In this document: positions 42,221 through 54,284 of the stretch, in pieces
Position numbering within the stretch: the stretch's first letter is position 1
Layout of the letters: every line of letters starts with the position of its first letter
Origin: JAWVFM01 sp963739355
GTDB lineage: Bacteria; Actinomycetota; Thermoleophilia; Solirubrobacterales; 70-9
Direction of reading: 5' to 3'
NCBI GenBank assembly: GCA_963739355.1
Contig: CAVUAD010000001.1
Span: 1-64,000 of the forward strand
Length of the DNA: 64,000 nucleotides
The notes under the pieces: model-generated
Databases searched by the model: none
What the model saw: the letters and a program-made list of their open reading frames with translations, nothing else
Told to the model about the DNA's origin: nothing
Translations under genes and position numbers: made by a program

Positions 42221-42955
42221 TCAGCCCGCCGGCCCGGGGTCCAGCGTGCGCGCCGTGCCCGACCGGCGAACATCTCGCTGATCGGGAAACGTCCCGAGCA
42301 CCCGGTCGGAGAGGTTCTGGGTGATGCCGTGCCAGTAGTGCTCGTTCTTGAAGTGGTGCAGGCGGTGCGAGCGCCAGACGGACCGGTAGTAGCGCGACCG
42401 CGGCCGGTAGGCGGTGTGGATGAGGAAGTGCGTCCACTCGTAGACGAGGATGGCCACGTAGTCGGCGAGCGCCGCGCTCAGGGCGACGCCCAGCGGCACG
42501 GGGCCCGCGACGAGCCCGACGAGCAGCGCTGGGACGCCGACGGCGACGGGCACCGCCAGCAGGAGCAGCGCGGCGGCCTCGGCCGGGGCGAGCAGGATCA
42601 TCGAGAGGTCGTTCGGGGACTCATGGTGCTCGCGGTGGGCGCGCGCCGGGGCGGCGTCGATTCGCCGGCCGCGGAGCTTCCAGGGCCGCATGTGCAGGAG
42701 GTAGACGTGGATCGCCCACTCGCCGAACGGGTAGACCGCCAGGGCGAGCGCGACGGCCGCCACGTCGCGCCAGTCGAAGTCGCCGACGGCCACGCGCGTC
42801 GCCGCCAGCAGCGCGATGCCCGCGAGGAGGATCCGGGGCGAGCGCTTGCGAGCGAACTCGCGGCGGGCCTGAGCCAGGGTCTTCACCTCGCGGCTCCAGC
42901 GTGCTGGGTCTTCGCTCACGGCCCACCAAGGGTAGTCCGGCGAACTCGCCGCCAC
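42221..42955 (-). CDS. Fatty-acid-hydroxylase/sterol-desaturase superfamily membrane protein
   Basis: A 244-residue membrane di-iron oxygenase. Histidine clusters are HREHHESP, HFLIHTAYRP and HRLHHFKNEHYWHG, the eight-histidine pattern of the fatty acid hydroxylase superfamily; four to five hydrophobic segments surround them. It would hydroxylate a membrane lipid or carotenoid ring. It begins with GTG; the 5' region up to 43372 is 417 bases long and contains one copy of the repeated structured element in the same orientation. Confidence 0.88.
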   Translation of the reverse strand: MAASSPDYPWWAVSEDPARWSREVKTLAQARREFARKRSPRILLAGIALLAATRVAVGDFDWRDVAAVALALAVYPFGEWAIHVYLLHMRPWKLRGRRIDAAPARAHREHHESPNDLSMILLAPAEAAALLLLAVPVAVGVPALLVGLVAGPVPLGVALSAALADYVAILVYEWTHFLIHTAYRPRSRYYRSVWRSHRLHHFKNEHYWHGITQNLSDRVLGTFPDQRDVRRSGTARTLDPGPAG

Positions 42956-43160
42956 GCCGGTGAGAGGTGGGAGCGGGCGGGCTAGCCGCGGAGGCGTTCC
43001 GGGGTGACCTCCTCAGCGCCCTGCTCCCGGGAGTCGCCCCGGTCGCTCGGCCAGGAAAGCGCAGGAACTTCAACCGGCCGGCGGCGTCGAGATCGCCGCT
43101 TTGCGGAAGGTAGCCACGGCGCCGGACACCCAGACGGACTTCCTGTGAAGGAAGAGAAAA

Positions 43161-43283
43161 GCGACCCGGGGGTGTCGGCCTGCCTGCCCGAACGTAGCCT
43201 TCGTCCGAATAAGCGTTAGCCGGTCACCTTCGAAAGTCGTCTCCGCCTGGCTTCAGGCGGTTTCGCTCTCTCCCGGATCGCGG
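43161..43283 (-). ncRNA. Candidate small structured RNA, copy 2
   Basis: Second copy of the element described at 42015-42137, same orientation. The closing stem GCGATCCGG/CCGGGTCGC is unchanged. The inner hairpin reads GGACG-AAGGCTA-CGTTC, where two base changes replace G-C pairs by A-U and G-U and so keep all five pairs on this strand. The CGCCTG/CAGGCG hairpin is longer than in copy 1. TATAGGTT lies just upstream and CTTTTCTCTT follows the closing stem, like a terminator tail. Downstream on this strand, about 200 bases away, is the hydroxylase gene, so a leader-RNA role is the main alternative. Confidence 0.5.
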
Positions 43284-43372
43284 CTCGCAACCTATACCGC
43301 CCTCCGCGCGCCTGCACGGGGCGTTTCCGCACTTTGCGGGTTCGAGTTTCGATCGAATAGGCTGCGCGCCCG

Positions 43373-44961
43373 ATGCCCACCGTCCGCGAAGCCTCGCTCG
43401 ATCTTCTCCGCCGTCACGGGATGACCACCATGTTCGGCAACCCGGGCTCGACCGAGCTGCCGATGCTCGCCGACTTCCCCGACGACTTCCGCTACTTCCT
43501 CGGGCTCCAGGAGGCCGTGGCGGTGGGCATGGCCGACGGCTACGCGCAGGCGAGCGGCAACGTCGGCCACGTCAACCTCCACACGGCCCCGGGAGTCGGC
43601 AACGGCATGGGCGCGATCTTCAACGCGCAGGCCAACCACACCCCGCTGCTCGTTACCGCGGGCCAGCAGGCGCGCGAGCTGGTCACCCTGCAGGCCAACC
43701 TCACCAACCGCGACGCGACCCGGATGCCGCACCCGCTGGTGAAGTCGAGCTTCGAGCCGCCGCGCGCCCAGGACGTCCCGCTGGCGCTCGGCCGCGCGAT
43801 CCATCTCGCCCAGAGCCCCGCCAAGGGCCCGACCTTCGTCTCGATCCCGATGGACGACTGGTCCGCCGAGGTCGACGAGGTTGGCGTCAGGCCGGCGATC
43901 GACCGGGCCGTGACCGCGCGGCCCGGCCCCGACGCTGCGTCGCTCGACCGCTTGGCGGCGCGGCTCGAGCAGGCCAAGCGACCGGTGTTCGTCGCGGGTC
44001 CCGACATCGACGCCAGCGGCGCGTGGGACCTGGCAATCGCCCTCGCGGAGCGCCAGAGCCTGCCCGTGTACGCCATCCCGGCGACCGGCGGCGGGCGCCT
44101 CGGGTTCCCCGAGGGCCACCCGAACTTCCGCGGCCTGCTGCCGCCGGCGATCGGACCGGTCGGCGAGACGCTCAAGGACTTCGACCTGGTCATCGTCGCC
44201 GGCTCGTCGGTCTTCCCGTACTACCCGAACATCCCGGGGCCGTTCCTCGCCGAGGGGACCGCCCTGGTCCAGATCACGGCAGACGCGGACGAGGCGGCCC
44301 GGGCGCCGATGGGCGACGCGGTCGTGGGCGACGTCAAGGCGGCCCTCGAGGGCCTGCTGGAGCGGGTGGGCGAGGCCGGCCGCGATGCGGGCGAGCCACT
44401 GCCGGACCCGGTGGCGGGCGAGGAACAGGACCCGATCACCGGGACGGCCGCGATGCACGCGCTGGGGCAGGTGTTCCCCGAGGACGGGATCGTGGTCCTC
44501 GAGTCGCCCTCCTCGACGATGGCGCTTCGCAACCAGCTGCGGATCTCAAGGCCCGGCAGCTACTACTTCGGCGCCGGCGGGGGCCTCGGCTTCGGCCTGG
44601 CGGCCGCGGTTGGCGTGCAGATCGCCCAGCCCGACCGGCCCGTCGTGTGCGTGGTGGGCGAGGGCTCGGCCCAGTATGCGATCACCGCCCTGTGGAGCGC
44701 GTCGACCTACTCGGTCCCGTTGACCATCGTCGTCCTGCGCAACAGCGAGTACGCGATCCTCAAGTGGTTCGCCGGCATCGAGAGCGTCGGCGGCGCGCCC
44801 GGCCTCGATCTGCCGGCGCTGAGCTGCCTCGCCGTGTCCGAGGCCTACGGCGTGCCCTCGACCGAGGTGACAGGCGGGCACGACGAGCTGGTCGAGACCC
44901 TGCGCGAAGCGGTCGCCGCGGACGGGCCGAGGCTGGTCGAGGTGCCGGTGGCGCCGGGGAT

Positions 44962-44974
<13 letters not shown>
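43373..44974 (+). CDS. mdlC: Benzoylformate-decarboxylase-like thiamine diphosphate enzyme
   Basis: A 533-residue ThDP enzyme, closest in pattern to benzoylformate decarboxylase: TMFGNPGSTELPML start, cofactor-activating Glu in GLQEAVAVGMADGYAQ, the catalytic-loop histidine in VNLHTAPGVGNGMGA and the cofactor motif VVGEGSAQYAITALW...N. The motif begins G-E-G rather than the usual G-D-G. Benzoylformate is the family substrate; other 2-oxoacids are possible. The next gene, a D-2-hydroxyacid dehydrogenase, would make the 2-oxoacid, so the pair suggests a mandelate-like route. An alternative is an oxalyl-CoA or glyoxylate-type ThDP enzyme. Confidence 0.8.
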
Positions 44975-47877
<2,903 letters not shown>

Positions 47878-47893
47878 CCCCGGCCGCGATCCG

Positions 47894-48352
47894 TCAGCGT
47901 TCCGCGTGGGACTCGGCCCACCGCTTGAGGCCGTCCGTCGGGTCCTTCGTCATGAGGTCCTTGACGATGCCGAGCGCGGGACCCCGCAGCAGCAGTCCGA
48001 GGACCCTGCCGGGCTCGCCGTCCAGGGAGAAGGTCGCCCGCGTGTTCCCGGCATCGATGGCCTCGAATTTCCAGTTGCCGGTGAGCGACTTCAGGTCGCC
48101 CTTCTCCTGGACCCAGCTGAGGCCGTCGGGTGGCTGGTAGCTGAAGCGGAAGCGGTTGGTCACGTGCTTGACCTTGGCGTCGGTGGTCTCCTCCACCAGG
48201 GTCGCGCGGCCCTCGCCGTCAGACTCGAGGACCTTGATCGAGACGACCTGGTTGCGCCAGCGCTCGGCGCCGGGAACGTCCGCGGCGATCTCGTACACGC
48301 GCTCGAGCGGCGCCTCGATCTCGACCGTCCTGCTGGCTTCGAGCCTGCTCAT
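47894..48352 (-). CDS. SRPBCC/polyketide-cyclase-like protein
   Basis: A 152-residue START/SRPBCC-fold protein (Coq10/polyketide-cyclase type). Signatures are the first strand ASRTVEIEAPLERVYEIAADVPGAERW, then a hydrophobic-cavity pattern and a C-terminal helix. It binds a hydrophobic ligand that cannot be named. It is divergent from the ABC exporter operon across a 91-base gap holding a perfect palindrome. Confidence 0.82.
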   Translation of the reverse strand: MSRLEASRTVEIEAPLERVYEIAADVPGAERWRNQVVSIKVLESDGEGRATLVEETTDAKVKHVTNRFRFSYQPPDGLSWVQEKGDLKSLTGNWKFEAIDAGNTRATFSLDGEPGRVLGLLLRGPALGIVKDLMTKDPTDGLKRWAESHAER

Positions 48353-48405
48353 CGCGCCAAAGGTATCGCGTGACTTGCTCGGAACTATATCACCTTTTGG
48401 AATTA

Positions 48406-48418
48406 TTCGTACTACGAA
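48406..48418. promoter_or_regulatory. Perfect palindrome TTCGTACTACGAA, probable operator
   Basis: Six-base arms with a single central base, in an AT-rich divergent gap between the SRPBCC gene and the ABC exporter operon, 26 bases before the exporter ATG. Size and symmetry suit a TetR- or PadR-type repressor. No such regulator gene lies nearby, so the regulator would act from elsewhere. Confidence 0.5.
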
Positions 48419-48443
48419 CGATCTTGCTACCCTGACGGACCGT

Positions 48444-49463
48444 ATGTCTGACTTCGCTCCCGCAAGCATCGAGGTCGAGGGCCTCGTCCGCGAGTTCAAG
48501 AAGGGGCCACGGGCCGTCGACGGCATCGATCTGTACGTCGGCCCTGGCAAGATCTACGGCTTTCTCGGGCCGAACGGCGCGGGCAAGTCGACGACGGTCC
48601 TGATGCTCACCACGCTCCTGCCACCCACGGCGGGCACGGCGCGCGTTGCCGGCTTCGACATCGTCGAGGACGGTCCCCGGGTGCGCACACAGATCGGCGC
48701 CGCTCTGCAGGAGGCCGCGCTCGACCCGTTCCTCACCGGCCGCGAGCACATGCGGCTGCAGATGGCACTTCACGGCCTCCCCAAGGCGGAGCGCCGCTCC
48801 CGCGGCGACGAGCTGCTGCGGCGAGTTGGCCTTGCCGACGCCGCCGACCGCCGCGTGGGCGGCTACTCGGGAGGCATGAAGCGCCGTCTCGACCTCGGCC
48901 TCGCGCTCGTCCACCGCCCGCGCGTCCTGTTCCTGGACGAGCCGACCACGGGGCTCGACATCCAGAGCCGCACGGCGCTCTGGGACGAGGTCGCCCGCCT
49001 GGCGGCCGAGGACGGCGTCACCGTCTTCCTCACCACGCAGTACCTCGAGGAAGCCGACGTCCTGGCCGACAACCTCGGGATCATCGACCACGGCAAGATC
49101 GTCGCCACCGGCACCCCGAGGGAGCTGAAGGCTGAGATCGGGCGTCCCACCGTGGAGGCGATCCCGCGCGAAGCCGGCGACCACGACCGCGTCGCCGGCG
49201 TGCTCGAGCGCTTCGGCGAGCGGGTCACAGCGGCTCCGAAGGCCATCGGCGTACGCCTCGACGGCGGCGACGCGAGCCTGGCGGAGGTCGTTCGCGCGCT
49301 CGACGCCGAGAGCCTCGCCGTCGACAACCTCCAGCTCCACGCTCCCACGCTGAACGACGTGTTCCTGGCGAAGACCGGGCGCTCCCTGGAGGGCGCCGGC
49401 GACGAGCCGGGCGCCGACGAGCCGGCGGCCGGCGCTCAGCAACCTGAGGGCGCACCAGCATGA
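48444..49463 (+). CDS. ABC exporter ATP-binding protein (DrrA-like)
   Basis: A 339-residue ATPase of the daunorubicin-resistance type. Walker A is GPNGAGKST, the signature is YSGGMKRRLD (S-G-G-M-R/K form typical of DrrA), Walker B is VLFLDEPTTGLD and the switch His is replaced by TTQYLEEAD, as in DrrA. The C-terminal ~90 residues form the DrrA extension ending with an acidic Ala-rich tail. It overlaps the first permease gene by four bases. Confidence 0.92.
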   Translation: MSDFAPASIEVEGLVREFKKGPRAVDGIDLYVGPGKIYGFLGPNGAGKSTTVLMLTTLLPPTAGTARVAGFDIVEDGPRVRTQIGAALQEAALDPFLTGREHMRLQMALHGLPKAERRSRGDELLRRVGLADAADRRVGGYSGGMKRRLDLGLALVHRPRVLFLDEPTTGLDIQSRTALWDEVARLAAEDGVTVFLTTQYLEEADVLADNLGIIDHGKIVATGTPRELKAEIGRPTVEAIPREAGDHDRVAGVLERFGERVTAAPKAIGVRLDGGDASLAEVVRALDAESLAVDNLQLHAPTLNDVFLAKTGRSLEGAGDEPGADEPAAGAQQPEGAPA

Positions 49464-50245
49464 GCGAGCGCGCGGCGTTCTACACCGAGGTCTGGGTCCT
49501 CGCCAGGCGCTCCCTGGTGCGCACTGCCCGCCGGCCGGCGCAGGTCATCCCGGCCCTGATCTTCCCGCTCTTCCTGCTCGCGGTGAACTCGAGCGGCCTT
49601 GCGGACGCCACCAACCTGCCCGGCTTTCCCACGGACTCCTACCTCACCTTCGCGCTCGCCGTGCCGTTCATGCAGGGAGCGCTGTTCTCGGTGATGAACG
49701 CCGGCACCGACCTGGCCGCCGACATCGAGACCGGCTTCTTCAACCGCCTCGCGCTGACCCCGCTGCGCGGCGTCGGCCTGCTCAGCGGGATGCTCGCGGG
49801 GGTGATCGCCCTCGGCATCGTGCAGGCAACGGTGTACCTGCTCGTCGGCTTCGCCGCCGGCGCCAGCTTCGCCGCCGGTTTCCCCGGCGTGGCCGTGATC
49901 TACGCCCTCTCCATCGTGATGGCGACGGGCTTCGGCGCCCTTGGGGCGTTCGTCGCGCTGCGAACCGGGACGGCGGAGGCCGTCCAGGGGATGTTCCCGC
50001 TGTTCTTCGTCTTCCTCTTCCTCAGCTCGATGAGCATGCCGCGGAACCTCATCCAGGCCGACTGGTTCCGGGAGATCGCCACCTACAACCCGGTGTCGTA
50101 CCTCGTCGAGGGCATCCGCTCGCTGCTGGTCGTCGGCTGGGACGCCCAGGCGCTGGCGCTGGCCTTCGGCGTCGCCGCGGCGCTGGTCGCCGTCGGGCTG
50201 ACCGCCGCGTCGTTCGCCATGCGAACCAGGCTGGTGCGGACGTGA
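49460..50245 (+). CDS. ABC-2 type exporter permease 1
   Basis: A 261-residue membrane protein with six helices (PALIFPLFLLAVNSSG first). The ABC-2 signature is MSMPRNLIQADWFREIATYNPVSYLVEGIRSLL near the end. It pairs with the upstream ATPase and, by overlap, with a second permease, giving an A-B-C operon that exports a hydrophobic compound or lipid. Confidence 0.9.
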   Translation: MSERAAFYTEVWVLARRSLVRTARRPAQVIPALIFPLFLLAVNSSGLADATNLPGFPTDSYLTFALAVPFMQGALFSVMNAGTDLAADIETGFFNRLALTPLRGVGLLSGMLAGVIALGIVQATVYLLVGFAAGASFAAGFPGVAVIYALSIVMATGFGALGAFVALRTGTAEAVQGMFPLFFVFLFLSSMSMPRNLIQADWFREIATYNPVSYLVEGIRSLLVVGWDAQALALAFGVAAALVAVGLTAASFAMRTRLVRT

Positions 50246-51021
50246 GCTCCGACCCCCGCTTTCGCTCCGCCGTGCTCGGCGTCGCCTGGCGCACGCTGCA
50301 CCGCGTGCTGACGAACCCCGCGCTGCTCCTGCCGTCGCTGATCTTCCCGCTCTTCTTCTTCACCGCCTTCGCGGGCGGCCTGTCGTCGATCGCGAACGTG
50401 CCCGGGTTCGACTTCCCGAGCGGCTACACGGCGTTCCAGTTCTGCTTCGTCCTCCTGCAGGCGTCGGCGTTCGGCGGCGTCTTCACGGGCTTCGGCATCG
50501 CCGGCGACTTCGAATCCGGCTTCGCGACCCGCCTGATGCTCGCCACTTCGAACCGGCTCGCCATCGTCCTCGGGTACGCGCTGGCCGGGCTGAGCCGTGC
50601 GCTGCTGACGATGGCGGTGCTCTTCGCCGTCGCGCTCGCCGTCGGCATGCAGGTCGACGGTGGCGGCGCCGACATCTTCGGGATGGTCGCCCTCGCGTGC
50701 CTGGTCAACGTCGCCGCGAGCATGTGGGCGTGCGGGATCGCGATGCGGGTCCGCAGCATCCAAGCGTTCCCGCTGATGCAGCTTCCCGTGTTCCTGATCC
50801 TCTTCATGGCGCCGGTCTACGTCCCGCTCGAGCTGATCCGCGGCTGGGTCGGGGCCATCGCCCCGCTCAACCCGTTGACGCTGCTCCTGGACACCGCTCG
50901 CAGCCTGATCTCCGGAGACCCGGCGCTGGTGCTGGCCGCCTTCGCCACGGGGATCGGCCTCGTAGTGGTGTTCGGCATCTGGGCGGTCCGCGGGATGCGA
51001 AGCGCCGAGCAAGCGGCTTAG
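50242..51021 (+). CDS. ABC-2 type exporter permease 2
   Basis: A 259-residue six-helix permease, paralogous to the previous one (LLPSLIFPLFFFTAFAGGL; PLELIRGWVGAIAPLNPLTLLLDTARSLI). The GTG overlaps the preceding stop by four bases. Two different permease genes suggest a heterodimeric exporter with one ATPase. Confidence 0.9.
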   Translation: MSSDPRFRSAVLGVAWRTLHRVLTNPALLLPSLIFPLFFFTAFAGGLSSIANVPGFDFPSGYTAFQFCFVLLQASAFGGVFTGFGIAGDFESGFATRLMLATSNRLAIVLGYALAGLSRALLTMAVLFAVALAVGMQVDGGGADIFGMVALACLVNVAASMWACGIAMRVRSIQAFPLMQLPVFLILFMAPVYVPLELIRGWVGAIAPLNPLTLLLDTARSLISGDPALVLAAFATGIGLVVVFGIWAVRGMRSAEQAA

Positions 51022-51042
51022 CGTCTTTACCATCCCCCGCCC

Positions 51043-51927
51043 ATGCGCATTGACCAGATCCTGGCCGGCGAGGAGCCCTGCTTCTCGGTCGAGTTCTTCC
51101 CGCCGCGCACGCCGGAGGCGGTTCCGCGGCTCTACGAAACCGTCGAGGCGTTGCGGCCACTCAAGCCGTCGTTCGTGTCGGTGACCTACGGCGCCGCCGG
51201 TTCGACGCGCGACGGCACGGTCGAGATCACCGAGCAGCTCGGCCGGACGGCGGGCCTCGAGGCGATGCCCCACCTCAGCTGCGTCGGCGAGACGCGTGAG
51301 GGCCTGACGGCCATCCTCGACCGCTTCGCAGCTCTCGGCGTCGACAACATCCTGGCTCTGCGTGGGGACCCGCCACGGGGCGAGCCCAACTTCGTCGCGC
51401 CCCACGGCGGGCTGCAGAGCGCGACCGAGCTGACTGAGTTCATTCGCGAGCGCTACGACTTCACGATCGGTGGCTCCTGCTTCCCGGAGGTGCACCCGGA
51501 GGCGGAGAGCCCCGCTGCCGACCTCGCCTACCTGAAGACGAAGGTCGACGCCGGCGCGTCGTTCCTGATCACCCAGCTGTTCTTCGACAACCAGGTCTAC
51601 TTCGACTTCGTCGCCGCCGCCCGGCAGATGGGGATTGACGTACCGATCATCCCCGGCGTGATCCCGATCGCCAGCTACGGCCAGGTCTCGCGGATCTGCA
51701 AGCTCTGCGACGCGTCGATTCCTCCTGAGCTGGACTCGGCCATGGCCGCCCTTGGCGGCGACGCCGAGGCAGAGGCGATGCTCGGCATCGCCTATGCCGC
51801 CCGGCAGTGCGAGGAGCTCTTGGCCGCCGGAGCCCCGGGGATCCACTTCATCGCCCTGAACCGCGCGCCGGGAACCCGCGCGGTCCTCGCGGCGCTCCGC
51901 GTATCCAAGCCCTGGGAGCGCGCGTAG
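51043..51927 (+). CDS. metF: Methylenetetrahydrofolate reductase
   Basis: Reduces 5,10-methylene-THF to 5-methyl-THF for methionine synthesis. The 294-residue TIM-barrel protein has SVEFFPPRTPEA at the N-terminus with the catalytic Glu, FVSVTYGAAGSTRD, NILALRGDPP and FLITQLFFDN with the expected FAD and folate contacts, and IPGVIPI. Normal length; starts 21 bases after the exporter operon. Confidence 0.95.
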   Translation: MRIDQILAGEEPCFSVEFFPPRTPEAVPRLYETVEALRPLKPSFVSVTYGAAGSTRDGTVEITEQLGRTAGLEAMPHLSCVGETREGLTAILDRFAALGVDNILALRGDPPRGEPNFVAPHGGLQSATELTEFIRERYDFTIGGSCFPEVHPEAESPAADLAYLKTKVDAGASFLITQLFFDNQVYFDFVAAARQMGIDVPIIPGVIPIASYGQVSRICKLCDASIPPELDSAMAALGGDAEAEAMLGIAYAARQCEELLAAGAPGIHFIALNRAPGTRAVLAALRVSKPWERA

Positions 51928-51929
51928 CC

Positions 51930-52772
51930 ATGCCGAGCTTCGAGTTCGAGGGGCGCCGCATCGCCTACGACGTCCAGGGCGAGGGCGAGCACACGCTGGT
52001 CCTGGTCCACGGGCTCCTGATGAACCGCCGGATGTTCACGGCGCTGGCACCGGAGATCGCCGCGCGCGGCAACCGAGTCGTGTGCGTCGACCTCCTCGGG
52101 CACGGCGAGTCCGACCGCCCTGACGACTTCCGCCTCTACTCGATGAGCGCCTTCGCGGACCAGGTGGCCGCCCTCGCCGAGCATCTGGAGCTGGACCGTC
52201 CGGTCGTCGGCGGGACGTCGCTGGGCGCCAACGTCGCCGTCGAGCTGGGCGCGCGTCACCCGGACGCGGCGCGGGCGCTCTTCATCGAGATGCCGGTGCT
52301 GGACAACGCCCTCCTCGCCGTTGGCGGGATCTTCGTGCCGGTGATGTTCGGACTGCGCTTCGGGCGGCCCGTCCTCGGCGCCCTCTCGGCGGTCACCAGG
52401 CGCATCCCGCGCAGCCACTACCTCGTCGACATCGGGCTCGACTGGGTCCGCCAGCGCCCCGAGCCCTCGCTTGCGGTGCTCGAGGGGCTCATGTTCGGCA
52501 GGATCGCGCCGCCGCGCGACGAGCGAATGGCGATCGAGCTTCCGGCGCTCGTCGTCGGCCACCCGAGCGACCCGCTCCACCCGTTCTCCGACTCCGACTG
52601 CCTGGTCGACGAAATGCCGAACGCGCGACTTCTCGACGCGAACTCGATCCTCGAGTGGCGCCTGCGCCCCGGCCGCCTGAACGACGAGCTCGCCGGCTTC
52701 ATCGAGGATGTATATGCGCTTAACGCGCCTCCGCTACCCTCGCCCGCTCGATCGATCAATGGCCAGCCGTAA
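51930..52772 (+). CDS. Alpha/beta hydrolase
   Basis: A 280-residue alpha/beta hydrolase: oxyanion LVHGLLMNRRMF, GHGESDRPD, nucleophile elbow GGTSLGAN (Ser about 96). The acid is probably in GHPSDPLHP. The usual active-site histidine may be His in DPLHPFSD. The cap (residues ~125-185) has LRFGRPVLGALSAV. It starts two bases after metF and overlaps the next gene by 14 bases, so all three are probably co-transcribed. Confidence 0.83.
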   Translation: MPSFEFEGRRIAYDVQGEGEHTLVLVHGLLMNRRMFTALAPEIAARGNRVVCVDLLGHGESDRPDDFRLYSMSAFADQVAALAEHLELDRPVVGGTSLGANVAVELGARHPDAARALFIEMPVLDNALLAVGGIFVPVMFGLRFGRPVLGALSAVTRRIPRSHYLVDIGLDWVRQRPEPSLAVLEGLMFGRIAPPRDERMAIELPALVVGHPSDPLHPFSDSDCLVDEMPNARLLDANSILEWRLRPGRLNDELAGFIEDVYALNAPPLPSPARSINGQP

Positions 52773-53535
52773 GGAAGACAAGGAGCGCCTTCGCGCGCAG
52801 CGCGAGGCAGCCGAGGCGGCTGAGCGCGGGCAGGCGCGCCGCCGCGAGCTCCTCGGCTACGGGGCGGCGGGCATCCTGGCCGCTCTCGTGGTTGTGGGCA
52901 TCGTCGTCGCCATCGCGAAGAGCGGCGGCGGCGGCAGCTCCAGCTCCGGCGGCGGGGACTGCGGCCCGAACGCGCACCTCGACGTCTCGGTCGGCAGCCA
53001 GAACAACGTGGCCTGCGACAACCGCAAGGGCACCCCGCCCCCGCCCGTGAAGCAGGCGAACCTGCAGAAGGCCGCCAAGGCCGCGGGCTGCAAGCTCACG
53101 CTGAACCTGCCCGACTACGGCCGCCAGCACGTGCCGCCCGCCACCAAGGTCAGCTACAAGGGCGAGCCGCCGACCTCCGGCAACCACGTCGAGCCTCCGT
53201 TCCAGCAGGCCGACGGCGCCTACTCCGAGGAACCTCTCCCGATCGACTTCGTCCACTCCATGGAGCACCAACGGGTCGAGTTCGAGTACGCGCCTGACCT
53301 CGCGGACCAGGACCAGCTCGCGATCAAGGGCGTCTTCGACCAGAGCCCCAGCGGCATCCTCCTGTTCCCGAACGACCAGCTCACCGACCAGGTGGCCGCG
53401 GCCGCCTGGCGCAACCGCATGAACTGCGCGAAGTACGAGGGCACCAAGACGCTCGTCGCGCTTGCCGACTTCCGCGACGCCTTCCGCGGGTCCGCGGGCG
53501 AGGGGCCGGAGCCCGGCTTCCCGATCACGCCGTAG
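52759..53535 (+). CDS. DUF3105 membrane-anchored protein
   Basis: A 258-residue protein: basic N-terminal helix (KEDKERLRAQREAAEAAERG), one membrane helix (residues ~33-55), a Gly/Ser linker and an outer DUF3105 domain with YKGEPPTSGNHVEPP, DFVHSMEHQRVEFEY and NRMNC. The paired histidines in HSMEHQ suggest metal binding. Function of the family is unknown; it would lie outside the cytoplasmic membrane. Confidence 0.85.
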   Translation: MASRKEDKERLRAQREAAEAAERGQARRRELLGYGAAGILAALVVVGIVVAIAKSGGGGSSSSGGGDCGPNAHLDVSVGSQNNVACDNRKGTPPPPVKQANLQKAAKAAGCKLTLNLPDYGRQHVPPATKVSYKGEPPTSGNHVEPPFQQADGAYSEEPLPIDFVHSMEHQRVEFEYAPDLADQDQLAIKGVFDQSPSGILLFPNDQLTDQVAAAAWRNRMNCAKYEGTKTLVALADFRDAFRGSAGEGPEPGFPITP

Positions 53536-53545
53536 TGAGGCGTCG

Positions 53546-54277
53546 TTGAGCCGCGTCGCCCTCGTCACCGGCGCCTCCAGCGGCATCGGCGCCGCCGCCG
53601 TCCGTGCGCTGGCGGCCGCGGGCTTCGACACGGTCGCCGCGGCGCGGCGCGTCGAGCGCTGCGAGGAGCTCGCGGCCGAGGTCGGCGGGCGCGCGCTGGC
53701 GCTCGACGTGACGGACCGGGATTCCGTCGACGCCCTCGCCGCCGAGCTCGAGGAGGTCTCCGTGGTCGTCCACTCCGCGGGCGGGGCGCTCGGCCTCGAC
53801 CCGGTGGAGGCGGCGAGCGACGAGCACTGGACCACGATGTACGAGACGAACGTGCTCGGGGTCATGCGGGTGACCCGCGCGCTCCTGCCGGCGCTCCGCC
53901 GCGCCGGCGACGGGCACATCGTCGTGATCGGCTCGATCGCGGGCGTCGAGGTCTATCCGGGTGGCGGCGGCTACACCGCCGCCAAGCACGCCGCGAACGC
54001 GGTCGCCCGGACCCTGCGCCTGGAGCTCCACGCCGACGGCGTGCGCGTCAGCGAGGTCGCTCCCGGCCTGGTCGAGACCGAGTTCTCGCTGGTCCGCTTC
54101 GACGGAGACGAGCAGCGGGCGAAGGACGTCTACAAGGGCCTGCGCCCGCTCACGGGCGAGGACGTCGCCGAGGTGATCGCCTTCGTCGCGACCCGCCCCC
54201 AGCACGTGGACATCGACTACGTGGTCGTGAAGCCGACGGCACAGGCCACGGCGATGATCAGCCACCGCAGCGAGTGA
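53546..54277 (+). CDS. Short-chain dehydrogenase/reductase
   Basis: A 243-residue classical SDR: NAD(P) motif VTGASSGIG, SAGG after strand 4, catalytic Ser in IGSIAG and YTAAKHA as the Y-x3-K pair. The TTG at 53546 is chosen because GAGG lies 6 bases before it and SRVALVTGASSGIG begins directly after; no ATG or GTG is close. Substrate unknown; resembles YdfG-type hydroxyacid dehydrogenases. Confidence 0.9.
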   Translation: MSRVALVTGASSGIGAAAVRALAAAGFDTVAAARRVERCEELAAEVGGRALALDVTDRDSVDALAAELEEVSVVVHSAGGALGLDPVEAASDEHWTTMYETNVLGVMRVTRALLPALRRAGDGHIVVIGSIAGVEVYPGGGGYTAAKHAANAVARTLRLELHADGVRVSEVAPGLVETEFSLVRFDGDEQRAKDVYKGLRPLTGEDVAEVIAFVATRPQHVDIDYVVVKPTAQATAMISHRSE

Positions 54278-54284
54278 GCGGCGC

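Noticed and set aside
44023..44961. Reading the D-2-hydroxyacid dehydrogenase as a 1,284-residue protein from an upstream start
   Set aside because: The first ~310 codons are an Arg/Gly/Pro-rich out-of-frame reading of the decarboxylase gene.
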